Below the pieces are notes generated by a model, which did no database searches, was not told the DNA's origin, and saw only the letters and a program-made list of their open reading frames with translations. A stretch of 10,849 nucleotides of DNA from Ignavibacteriaceae bacterium (GTDB lineage Bacteria; Bacteroidota; Ignavibacteria; Ignavibacteriales; Ignavibacteriaceae): positions 1 to 10,849 of the forward strand of contig JANWIS010000001.1 in assembly GCA_025449775.1 (NCBI GenBank), in the 5' to 3' direction. This document shows positions 1 through 6,778 of the stretch, one piece after another (position 1 is the stretch's first letter; the number at the start of each line of letters is the position of its first letter). The translations under genes were made by a program, and so were the position numbers.

Positions 1-2710
1 ATCTTTCGCCGAAAGAATTAAAGTATATGCCCATTGTTGTTCCCCATTCAAGATTGCTGTAAGTCAGATCAACATTTAAAGTGTATGGTGATTGACCCTG
101 GAGAGTTCTTGTATCACTTGTAGTCGAGTCAATAGCTTTTCTCTGAGTCAATTCTGATTCAGCAATATTTACTATTGATTCAACTAATGTAAGATTGAAT
201 CCTACGCTGAAATTCTTCAGCAGATCAACAAAATTTCCGGCTCCAATTCTTGTTTCGAATTCAACACCTAAAAGTTTTGCTTCATCAACATTGGTATAAT
301 TAACTATCGGATTTGATCTTGTTGAGCCTTCCACGAAAGCAATTTCAATTGGGTTTTCCATTCTTTTGTAGAAACCGCTAAGAGCAACAATTTCTCCCGG
401 ATTTAAAAACCATTCCCATCGTAAATCATAATTCTGAATAAAAGTTCTCTGAAGATTCGGATTTCCAAATAACTCTACGTCATTCACGAAATCTTTACTT
501 GAAAAAGGAGCGATCTCACGGAATGTAGGACGAGCAAGTGTTTGTGTTGCGGCCATTCTCAAGTTCATATTCTCATTAAAATTGTAAATGAAGCTTATTG
601 ATGGCAGTAAATCCTGTTCATCAATTCTTCCTGCAGGGTAATTTGGATCCTGACTTACCATATACAAATCTGTTATCTCATAACGAACACCGCCAATAAA
701 TTTCAAATCTGCGAATAACGGCAGTTCAATCATTCCATAACCAGCGATAATATCCTGATCTCCTACATATTGATTTTTAAGAAATGATCTGTCATATACA
801 ATGTTTCCGAATGTATACCTTGTAGTTCCGCCACCAAGATCTGTAGTTTCAGTTATTCCATTATTGTTATTGCTGAAGAACTCAGAAATATTTCCTTCAA
901 CATCATTAAAAGTTTGGTTATTAACTTCGTAAGTAATAATTGTTTCTTTGAAATCACGATCTGATCTCTGGTAGTATCCGCCGAATTTAAATTTACTATT
1001 ATATCCTTCCCATTGATTAAATGGAACCGCAATATTTAAATTTAAAGTGTTGTTATTGTCTTCAAGTTCTCTGAAGTATCTTGAAGGATCATCAAAGTTA
1101 GAGCCGGTAATTGTATATGATGTATCTTGTGGTCTGTTCAAAATGTAATAAGTTACCAGTCGAAAATCAGGTTCATTCTGGGTTGTTTGTGAAAAGGATG
1201 CTGACCAATCAACATTTGAATTAAATAACGAACCTAATAAATGCTGACCTCTTAACTGATAAGATTGAATATCTCTTTCCAACCAGTGCAAAGCGATATT
1301 ATAATAATCCGGAGTATTGGAACCTGAGAACTCCTGAGGCCATTTACCTTCCATAAATCGGCTTGTTGATATTCCACTCCTACTATAAAAAACATTTCCA
1401 CCTATCTGATGTTCAGGATTTATGTTGTATGCCATTGTAAAAAGTCCGCCAGTACTGGATTCACTTATGCCTTTATCATCATTTAAGAGAAGCTGTGGAT
1501 TGAGTATATCAGAATTAACATCTGCAAGTGTGTACCTTCCAACCTGACCATCCTCATAATATTTATATTCCCTTCTAAAACTGATGCTAGCTAAGTAGCC
1601 GAAATTAGAAATTTCTCCCAGTTGAAAATTATCACCAAGTGATATTGAAAAATTAGAATTAACAGGAGGTGCAGATTTCGTAACATCCATTATATTGTTA
1701 AAAGATTTTGAAACTTCATTCAAAGTAGCTGCTTTTTCATCATCAAACCTTGCCTCCACCGAAGTTGGAATTACAAGATTTGGATCTTCAAAAACGGAGG
1801 GAAGAGACCGTATTCCGTCATCAATTCCAAGCCAGTCGTTCTCACCACCCTGGTATGTAAGATAGTTAGCATTTCCTGTTGACTGAGAGTTGTATGTTGT
1901 TCCGCTGGAAACTTTCAAAGTAAATTTTTCAGGGAATGATTTTGTACCGATGTCTACAATTCCACCGCTGAAATTTCCAGGCTTGTCGGGAGTAAAAGTT
2001 TTTAAAGTAACGATATTATCAAGTAGGTTGGCTGGGATTAAATCCATTTGGAATGATTTTCTATTCGGGTCAGAACTTGGAAGTTCAGCACCATTAAGTT
2101 GAGTGCTGCTGTATCTGTCACCAAGTCCTCTTACAAAAACATATTTTCCATCAACTACAGAAGTCCCAACAACTTTTTTTAGTGCATCACCTGCATCATC
2201 CGATCCGCTTTGCTTAATCATATCCGAACCAATTGCATCACTTACAGTTATTGACTTTTGTCGGTTCTTTAACAAAGAAGCGTCATTATCAAGAATCAAT
2301 CGGGCTGAAATAATAACTTCCTCTGTTTGGTAAGCTTCAGAAACCAAAGTCAGATCAAGTTTCTTCTCTTCACCGGGTTTTAATTGCAGTTCAGTTACGG
2401 TTATTTTCGAATACCCTATCATTGATGCAATAAGCGAATAATTACCAGGAGGAATTTTATTTATTTTGAAGTTACCTTCGATATCACTCGCAGTACCAAT
2501 CGTTGTTCCCTCTAACAGAATATTTACACCGATCAAGTCTTCACCTGTTTCAGAATCAACCACTTTACCAAATACTGATGCATTTTCTTGTGAAAGTGAG
2601 GTACTTATAAAAGTTAGGTTTATTAAGATTATAATTGTAAATAAAAATTTCGTTTGCAGTTTGAATTTCCTATCGTTTCCCGCGATGATTTTAATAGACT
2701 GAGTTATCAT
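1..2710 (-). CDS. TonB-dependent outer-membrane receptor with N-terminal carboxypeptidase-regulatory-like domain (3' end missing)
   Basis: The minus-strand frame is open from the ATG at 2710 to the window edge, 903 codons without a stop. It ends just after NSFGER, a motif typical of the last strands of TonB receptors, so only the C-terminal tail is missing. Residues 21-40 form a hydrophobic signal segment preceded by an unusually long polar N-terminus. The mature protein probably starts near Q41. Residues about 45-125 are a CarboxypepD_reg-like beta-sandwich (VFGKVVDSETGEDLIGVNI, then SMIGY). Residues about 150-260 are the plug, with VRGLGDRYSSTQLNGAELPS and NFSGGIVDIGTKSFP. The rest is a beta-barrel rich in Asn, Tyr and Phe. 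Such receptors take up substrates across the outer membrane using TonB-ExbB-ExbD energy. The substrate cannot be read from the sequence; no SusD-like partner lies upstream. GGAG at 2720-2723, nine bases before the ATG, supports the start. The upstream repeat array hints at phosphate control (inference). Confidence 0.93.
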   Translation of the reverse strand, partial: MITQSIKIIAGNDRKFKLQTKFLFTIIILINLTFISTSLSQENASVFGKVVDSETGEDLIGVNILLEGTTIGTASDIEGNFKINKIPPGNYSLIASMIGYSKITVTELQLKPGEEKKLDLTLVSEAYQTEEVIISARLILDNDASLLKNRQKSITVSDAIGSDMIKQSGSDDAGDALKKVVGTSVVDGKYVFVRGLGDRYSSTQLNGAELPSSDPNRKSFQMDLIPANLLDNIVTLKTFTPDKPGNFSGGIVDIGTKSFPEKFTLKVSSGTTYNSQSTGNANYLTYQGGENDWLGIDDGIRSLPSVFEDPNLVIPTSVEARFDDEKAATLNEVSKSFNNIMDVTKSAPPVNSNFSISLGDNFQLGEISNFGYLASISFRREYKYYEDGQVGRYTLADVNSDILNPQLLLNDDKGISESSTGGLFTMAYNINPEHQIGGNVFYSRSGISTSRFMEGKWPQEFSGSNTPDYYNIALHWLERDIQSYQLRGQHLLGSLFNSNVDWSASFSQTTQNEPDFRLVTYYILNRPQDTSYTITGSNFDDPSRYFRELEDNNNTLNLNIAVPFNQWEGYNSKFKFGGYYQRSDRDFKETIITYEVNNQTFNDVEGNISEFFSNNNNGITETTDLGGGTTRYTFGNIVYDRSFLKNQYVGDQDIIAGYGMIELPLFADLKFIGGVRYEITDLYMVSQDPNYPAGRIDEQDLLPSISFIYNFNENMNLRMAATQTLARPTFREIAPFSSKDFVNDVELFGNPNLQRTFIQNYDLRWEWFLNPGEIVALSGFYKRMENPIEIAFVEGSTRSNPIVNYTNVDEAKLLGVEFETRIGAGNFVDLLKNFSVGFNLTLVESIVNIAESELTQRKAIDSTTSDTRTLQGQSPYTLNVDLTYSNLEWGTTMGIYFNSFGER

Positions 2711-2732
2711 CTCTCTTTACTCCAATAAAAAA

Positions 2733-2763
2733 ATAAAATATTTTTGCCCTCGACAGAAGCAAA
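2733..2763 (-). promoter_or_regulatory. Candidate Bacteroidota-type promoter of the TonB receptor gene
   Basis: On the minus strand TTTG (2763-2760) is followed after exactly 19 bases by TATTTTAT (2740-2733). The known Bacteroidota consensus is TTTG-N19-TAnnTTTG, so the -33 box is perfect and the -7 box matches 4 of its 6 defined positions. Transcription would start near 2727, giving a leader of under 20 bases that still contains the GGAG ribosome-binding site. The assignment rests on motif and position only. Confidence 0.5.
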
Positions 2764-2776
2764 CTTAATTTTTCTA

Positions 2777-2826
2777 TGTTAAGAGAATGTTAAGACAGTG
2801 TTATGAGTTTGTTAACTATTTGTAAA
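2777..2826 (-). promoter_or_regulatory. Five phased 11-bp direct repeats of TTAACA (Pho-box-like operator)
   Basis: Read on the minus strand, hexamers lie at 2826-2821 (TTTACA), 2815-2810 (TTAACA), 2804-2799 (ATAACA), 2793-2788 (TTAACA) and 2782-2777 (TTAACA). Each is separated from the next by five bases, an exact 11-bp period. The two promoter-proximal units are both CTTAACAT in context. The array ends 13 bp upstream of the -33 box of the TonB receptor promoter, where a response-regulator activator could bind. Known family facts: the Bacillus PhoP box is built of TT(A/T)ACA hexamers with about 5-bp spacers, and the E. coli and cyanobacterial Pho boxes also use 11-bp direct repeats. A PhoB/PhoP-like regulator is therefore the leading guess. 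Another OmpR-family regulator is possible. Confidence 0.5.
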
Positions 2827-2911
2827 TGCTTGGGTTTAGGTTATACATTGAATGAAATTTTAAGTGAAGGGGATGACATTTGGTGAAGGAATATTTTTGA
2901 ATCCGGCAAGT

Positions 2912-2941
2912 AAAAAAAAAGCTCTGATGTAATATCAAAGC
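2912..2941 (-). terminator. Intrinsic terminator of the tRNA operon
   Basis: On the minus strand GCTTTGAT (2941-2934), loop ATTAC and ATCAGAGC (2928-2921) form an 8-bp stem with one G-T wobble. Nine T follow at 2920-2912. It begins five bases after the end of tRNA-Glu and separates the tRNA operon from the TonB receptor gene on the same strand. Confidence 0.87.
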
Positions 2942-2945
2942 CTTG

Positions 2946-3017
2946 TGACCCCAAGGGGATTCGAACCCCTATTACCGCCGTGAAAGGGCGAGGTCCTAAC
3001 CATTAGACGATGGGGCC
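2946..3017 (-). tRNA. tRNA-Glu (anticodon TTC)
   Basis: A full cloverleaf is visible. The acceptor is GGCCCCA paired with TGGGGTC, and the discriminator is A at 2946. The D arm contains GTCTAATGGTTAGGAC. The anticodon stem is TCGCC/GGCGG with loop CTTTCAC, and the T loop is TTCGAAT. CCA is not encoded. It is the last gene of a four-tRNA operon, 35 bp after tRNA-His. Confidence 0.97.
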
Positions 3018-3052
3018 AGAACGATAATATAGAAGCCTAATAAATTATTGTG

Positions 3053-3127
3053 GGTGAGCGATGGGATTTGAACCCACGACCCCCAGGGCCACAACCTGGT
3101 GCTCTAACCAACTGAGCTACGCTCACC
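3053..3127 (-). tRNA. tRNA-His (anticodon GTG)
   Basis: The acceptor GTGAGCG pairs with CGCTCAC. An encoded extra G(-1) at 3127 faces the discriminator C at 3053, the identity feature of bacterial tRNA-His. The anticodon loop is TTGTGGC within CCAGG/CCTGG and the T loop is TTCAAAT. CCA is not fully encoded. It lies 9 bp downstream of tRNA-Arg, so the two are surely co-transcribed. Confidence 0.97.
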
Positions 3128-3136
3128 ATTCAGTTG

Positions 3137-3210
<74 letters not shown>

Positions 3211-3299
3211 GTAGTTCAATCAACAATTAAGAATCAATTATGAGTTACAAACCACTTGACGAAATCTTAACTGTTCACTTTAAAAGGTTAATAATAAAG

Positions 3300-3374
3300 T
3301 CGGGGCGGCAGGATTCGAACCTGCGACCTCCTGCTCCCAAAGCAGGCGCGATAACCGGACTACGCTACGCCCCG
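3300..3374 (-). tRNA. tRNA-Pro (anticodon TGG)
   Basis: The acceptor CGGGGCG pairs with CGCCCCG and the discriminator is A at 3300. The anticodon loop TTTGGGA sits in CCTGC/GCAGG, and the T arm is GCAGG/CCTGC around TTCGAAT. CCA is not encoded. It is the first tRNA of the operon, 89 bp ahead of tRNA-Arg. The spacer shows no other gene. Confidence 0.97.
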
Positions 3375-3444
3375 TTTTCTTCAGTTCAGAACAAAATAAA
3401 TACCTATTACCGTCGGATAATAAGTATCTTTAAAAATTGAATGA

Positions 3445-3475
3445 CAAATATATCCATTGAATACCTAAAAAAAAA
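3445..3475 (-). promoter_or_regulatory. Possible promoter of the tRNA operon
   Basis: TATATTTG on the minus strand (3452-3445) fits the Bacteroidota -7 consensus TAnnTTTG exactly. Nineteen bases upstream lies TTTT (3475-3472) in place of TTTG. It would start transcription about 60 bp before tRNA-Pro. In DNA this AT-rich the match could be chance. Confidence 0.35.
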
Positions 3476-3551
3476 GTAATTTATAACTGTCTATCAGATA
3501 CAGTTTTTCTATTTCACAGTAATGAATTAAAATTTTAGCATTTTTTCTATC

Positions 3552-3589
3552 TTGGCTAAATTGACGTTGATAATTTAAATTTGTAAATA
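3552..3589 (+). promoter_or_regulatory. Possible promoter region of the lol operon
   Basis: Two overlapping readings exist. TAAATTTG (3576-3583) fits the Bacteroidota -7 box TAnnTTTG, with TTGG at 3552-3555 twenty bases upstream. Alternatively TTGACG (3561-3566), a 17-bp spacer and TAAATA (3584-3589) resemble a classical sigma-70 promoter. Either would leave a very short leader before the ATG at 3602, which has no Shine-Dalgarno sequence. The sequence does not decide between them. Confidence 0.33.
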
Positions 3590-3601
3590 ATTAATTATAA
3601 A

Positions 3602-4813
3602 ATGACATTCTCCTGGTACATTGCTAAAAAATTTATTCTTTCCCGGAAAGATGCCCGGTTTGTTAATTTAATTTCAACAATTTCTATAGTTGGAATTGCT
3701 TTGGGTGTTACAACATTAATTATTGCAATAAGCGTACTTAAGGGTTTTGAACAGACTATAACTGATAAAATAATTGATTTTGATTCTCATATAAAAATCA
3801 CTTCATATCGAAGTGTTCTACCCGATTATCATAAGACTTTACCTCTGATCGAATCTGAATTAGAAAAATTTAAACCTGTCATCAATCCAATCGCATCTAA
3901 ATTAGTCATTGTCAGTTTCAAGAAAAAGAAGGAAGGAATTAGTTTGATTGGAATTGATTCTGGAAACGAGTTACCTTCACTTCTGAAAAATATCTCAGCT
4001 GGTAAATATGATTTATCGAATGATGGAGTTTTAATTGGTAAAAAACTCTCTGAAAAACTTTTTATTAATGTAGGAGACAAGATCACAGTTTTTTCTTTAA
4101 GGAATGATCAAATACCGTCACCTGAAAATATGCCGAATATAAAAAAGTTCACTGTGACAGGAATTTTTGAAAGTGGTATGGCCGAATATGATGATACCTA
4201 TGCTTATGTTTCTTTAACATCAGCGCAAGAATTGTTTGGTATTGGTGATAACATAAATGGATATAATATTAAACTTGATGATATTTCAAAAATTGACAGC
4301 TTGACAACACACCTTAGAAAGACTCTTCGTTACCCTCATTTAGTAAGATCAATTTATCAGATACATCGGAATATTTTTACCTGGATTGAATTGCAGAAAG
4401 AACCGATACCAATTGTTCTCGCATTGATAATTCTTGTAGCAGTGTTCAACATCATTGGAACTTTGCTAATGATTGTTCTTGAAAAAACAAATGCCGTCGG
4501 AGTCTTGAAATCACTGGGATCTAAACAAAAACAAATTGTGAGTGTATTTTTAATTCAAGGTGCTCTGTTGGGATTATCAGGAATATTATTAGGAAGTTTA
4601 CTTGGATTTTTATTAATGATAATTCAAATTGAGTTTAATTTAATCACAATTCCCTCCTCAGTTTATTTTATGTCGAAAGTTCCCTTTTTAATTACGGCTG
4701 ATACTTTTATTTATATTGCGATACTCACTTTCATCCTTTGCATTCTTGCTTCATTAATTCCCAGTTTTGTTGCCTCGAAGATAAAACCAATTAATGCATT
4801 GAGGTTCAACTGA
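3602..4813 (+). CDS. lolC: LolC/LolE-type lipoprotein-releasing ABC transporter permease (first copy)
   Basis: A protein of 403 residues with the MacB/FtsX-type permease plan. A short cytoplasmic N-terminus (WYIAKKFILSRKDARFVN) precedes TM1 at about 21-46. A large periplasmic domain spans about 47-265. Three more membrane segments follow at about 268-292, 311-342 and 367-391. The C-terminus KIKPINALRF resembles the conserved P-x-x-A-L end of the family. The length matches LolC/LolE (about 400). In complex with a LolD ATPase, the two permeases extract lipoproteins from the inner membrane and hand them to LolA. The start ATG has no Shine-Dalgarno sequence, but the N-terminus aligns with the family from the first residues. 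The stop codon overlaps the next ATG by one base (TGATG), showing a translationally coupled operon. LolC and LolE cannot be told apart by eye, so the symbol is tentative. Confidence 0.87.
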   Translation: MTFSWYIAKKFILSRKDARFVNLISTISIVGIALGVTTLIIAISVLKGFEQTITDKIIDFDSHIKITSYRSVLPDYHKTLPLIESELEKFKPVINPIASKLVIVSFKKKKEGISLIGIDSGNELPSLLKNISAGKYDLSNDGVLIGKKLSEKLFINVGDKITVFSLRNDQIPSPENMPNIKKFTVTGIFESGMAEYDDTYAYVSLTSAQELFGIGDNINGYNIKLDDISKIDSLTTHLRKTLRYPHLVRSIYQIHRNIFTWIELQKEPIPIVLALIILVAVFNIIGTLLMIVLEKTNAVGVLKSLGSKQKQIVSVFLIQGALLGLSGILLGSLLGFLLMIIQIEFNLITIPSSVYFMSKVPFLITADTFIYIAILTFILCILASLIPSFVASKIKPINALRFN

Positions 4814-6042
4814 TGAGTTTTGAATCTTTCATTGCAAAACGGTATCTGGTTTCCAAGCACAAAATAAATTTCATTACCATTATTTCTTTAATTTCAATTA
4901 CAGGAATTACCGTCGGAGTTGCTGCACTGATAATAGTTTTATCGGTCTTTAATGGGTTCGGAAGTCTTGTGACAAATTATCTTATGAGTATTGATCCTCA
5001 TTTAAGATTAACAGCCATTTCTCCAGACGGAGAAAAAAACATTAAAAACCTTAATAGTATTCTTGAATCCGAAGAAGAAATAATATCATTCTCTCCGTTT
5101 ATTGAAGGTAAAGTTTTAGCCCACAACAAACAGATTACCCAAGTAATTAATTTGAAGGGAATTTCACAGGATGGAATTAATTCCATCTACCAGATGGATA
5201 AGAATCTAATTCAAGGTGAAGGAAATATTTTTGATAAGGATTATCCGAAAGTTATTGTCGGATTGCTGCTTGCGGATAAACTCCAGGTATTAACAGGAGA
5301 TACCTTAGTTTTAATCTCACCAGCTAATATAGAACAGACTTTAACTCAATTATCACTTCCTGTTTCAAGAAAAGTCATGGTTGCAGGAATTTTTAGTTCT
5401 AAAAACAATGATTTCGATGCAGGCTATATTTTTTGCAGCCTAAAGGATGCACAACATTTATTCGGATACAAAGATGGATTCCAGGGATATGATATAAAGT
5501 TAGCTGATATCGATGATTCAGGAAGAATAAAAAATATTTTACAAAACGAAATCGAATTAGATAATTTCAGTATAAATACATGGTTCGATTTTCATGAAGA
5601 GCTTTATTCAGTTATGCAGATTGAAAGATGGACTGCCTATATTATTCTCTCATTAATAATTGCCGTCGCATCATTTAATATTCTTGGCTCACTATCAATG
5701 TCTGTAATTGAAAAAAGAAGAGATATTGGTATTCTTAGAACAATGGGAGTTACAGAAAAATCCGTGCTAAAAATATTTATGTACGAAGGTTTATTAATTG
5801 GAATTCTCGGAACCGTTCTTGGCTTAATTATCGGCTACCTTGTATGCTACCTGCAGCTCAATTATAATATCTATCCTTTGGATCCGTCTCAGTATAAAAT
5901 TGATTCATTACCAATCGAATTAAGATTTTTGGATTTAATTTTCATAAGCGGTGCCTCTATGCTTTTATCATTTCTGGCTTCATTATATCCGGCAAAAAGA
6001 GCTGCCGGATTAAATCCAATTTCTGCAATCAAGTGGGAATAA
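4813..6042 (+). CDS. lolE: LolC/LolE-type lipoprotein-releasing ABC transporter permease (second copy)
   Basis: A protein of 409 residues, a diverged paralogue of the upstream gene with the same plan. The N-terminus is SFESFIAKRYLVSKHKINFI. TM1 is at about 21-46 with GITVGVAALIIVLSVFNGFG, a periplasmic domain spans about 50-268, and further TM segments lie at about 272-297, 318-350 and 372-393. The cytoplasmic coupling motif after TM2, VIEKRRDIGILRTMG (298-312), and the end LYPAKRAAGLNPISAIKWE are close to the family consensus, closer than in the first copy. GAGG at 4801-4804, eight bases before the ATG, is a plausible ribosome-binding site inside the upstream gene. With the first permease it would form a heterodimer like E. 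coli LolC-LolE. The general role is secure; the exact LolC or LolE identity is tentative. Confidence 0.88.
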   Translation: MSFESFIAKRYLVSKHKINFITIISLISITGITVGVAALIIVLSVFNGFGSLVTNYLMSIDPHLRLTAISPDGEKNIKNLNSILESEEEIISFSPFIEGKVLAHNKQITQVINLKGISQDGINSIYQMDKNLIQGEGNIFDKDYPKVIVGLLLADKLQVLTGDTLVLISPANIEQTLTQLSLPVSRKVMVAGIFSSKNNDFDAGYIFCSLKDAQHLFGYKDGFQGYDIKLADIDDSGRIKNILQNEIELDNFSINTWFDFHEELYSVMQIERWTAYIILSLIIAVASFNILGSLSMSVIEKRRDIGILRTMGVTEKSVLKIFMYEGLLIGILGTVLGLIIGYLVCYLQLNYNIYPLDPSQYKIDSLPIELRFLDLIFISGASMLLSFLASLYPAKRAAGLNPISAIKWE

Positions 6043-6077
6043 AATAATTAACAATTAGTTTGAAGATTTAAAACACG

Positions 6078-6764
6078 ATGAGCAATATAATTTTTAAAGC
6101 GAATAATATTTTCAAATCATTTCAATCAGCGAAAAAAACAAAGCTGGAAGTATTGAAAGGAATTTCAATTGAAATAGAGTCGGGAAAAATCACGATAATT
6201 GTTGGTGCATCTGGTGCCGGAAAAAGTACGCTGCTTCATTTGCTTGGTGGATTAGACAGACCGGATTCAGGAGAAGTTTATTATGATAATAAAGACATAT
6301 TCGGATTTTCGGATGATAAGCTTGCAAAATTCAGGAACAAGCATGTTGGGTTTGTTTTTCAATTTCATCATCTGCTTCCTGAATTTACAGCACTTGAAAA
6401 TGTAATGATACCTCAATTGATTAACGGAACAAATTTTAATAATGCTAAAACCAGGAGTGAAGAACTTCTTCATACAGTTGGTTTAAATGAAAGGTAAGAG
6501 CATAAACCGGCAGAACTTTCAGGAGGTGAACAGCAGCGTGTTGCAGTTGCACGAGCTTTAGCGAATAATCCTAAAATAATTTTTGCTGATGAACCAACGG
6601 GAAACCTGGATTCATTAAATAGTGAGGGAATAAATAAATTAATTCTTGATCTTAAGAACCGTTTCTCAACAACGTTCGTGATAGTTACTCATAATCCACA
6701 GCTTGTTGAACTTGCAGATATGATTTATGAAATTCGAGATGGAAAAATTTCACTCAGATCCTGA
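6078..6764 (+). pseudogene. lolD: LolD-type ABC transporter ATPase interrupted by an in-frame TAA at codon 140
   Basis: The frame from ATG 6078 to TGA 6764 would encode 228 residues, the normal LolD length, but codon 140 (6495-6497) is TAA. Before it lie Walker A GASGAGKS (43-50) and the Q-loop Q95 in FVFQFHHLLPEF. After it, still in the same frame, come the signature LSGGEQQRVAVARAL (147-161), Walker B IIFADEP (167-173, catalytic E172) and the H-loop H205 in VIVTH. Family members usually read ER-L-x-H-KPAELSGGE here, so TAA most simply derives from TTA (Leu) by one T-to-A change. No in-frame start codon follows soon enough to restart and recover the signature motif. The 139-residue N-terminal product would lack signature, Walker B and switch histidine and could not hydrolyse ATP. 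It lies 35 bp after the second permease. Explanations are a base-call or assembly error, a real recent mutation, or readthrough; the first is most likely because LolCDE is normally essential. Confidence 0.88.
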
Positions 6765-6778
6765 TTGTTCTAACAATA

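Noticed and set aside
3240..3440. Plus-strand open frame of 66 codons across the tRNA-Pro gene
   Set aside because: It is antisense to tRNA-Pro and its central peptide is simply the translated tRNA complement, a common false gene call.
3485..3508. Plus-strand hairpin AACTGT/ACAGTT followed by a T run, resembling a terminator
   Set aside because: The stem has only six AT-rich pairs and a 9-base loop, and no plus-strand gene lies upstream to be terminated.
6480..6520. Frameshift as the cause of the lolD interruption
   Set aside because: Both halves are in the same reading frame with no missing or extra residues around the stop, so a single base substitution explains it.
6498..6764. Separate downstream gene for the C-terminal half of LolD
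   Set aside because: There is no ATG, GTG or TTG start in frame between the TAA and the signature motif, and half an ATPase domain would not work alone. One interrupted gene is simpler.
6764..6777. ATTGT/ACAAT inverted repeat in the convergent gap as a bidirectional terminator
   Set aside because: Five weak pairs and no T tract; expected by chance in DNA this AT-rich.
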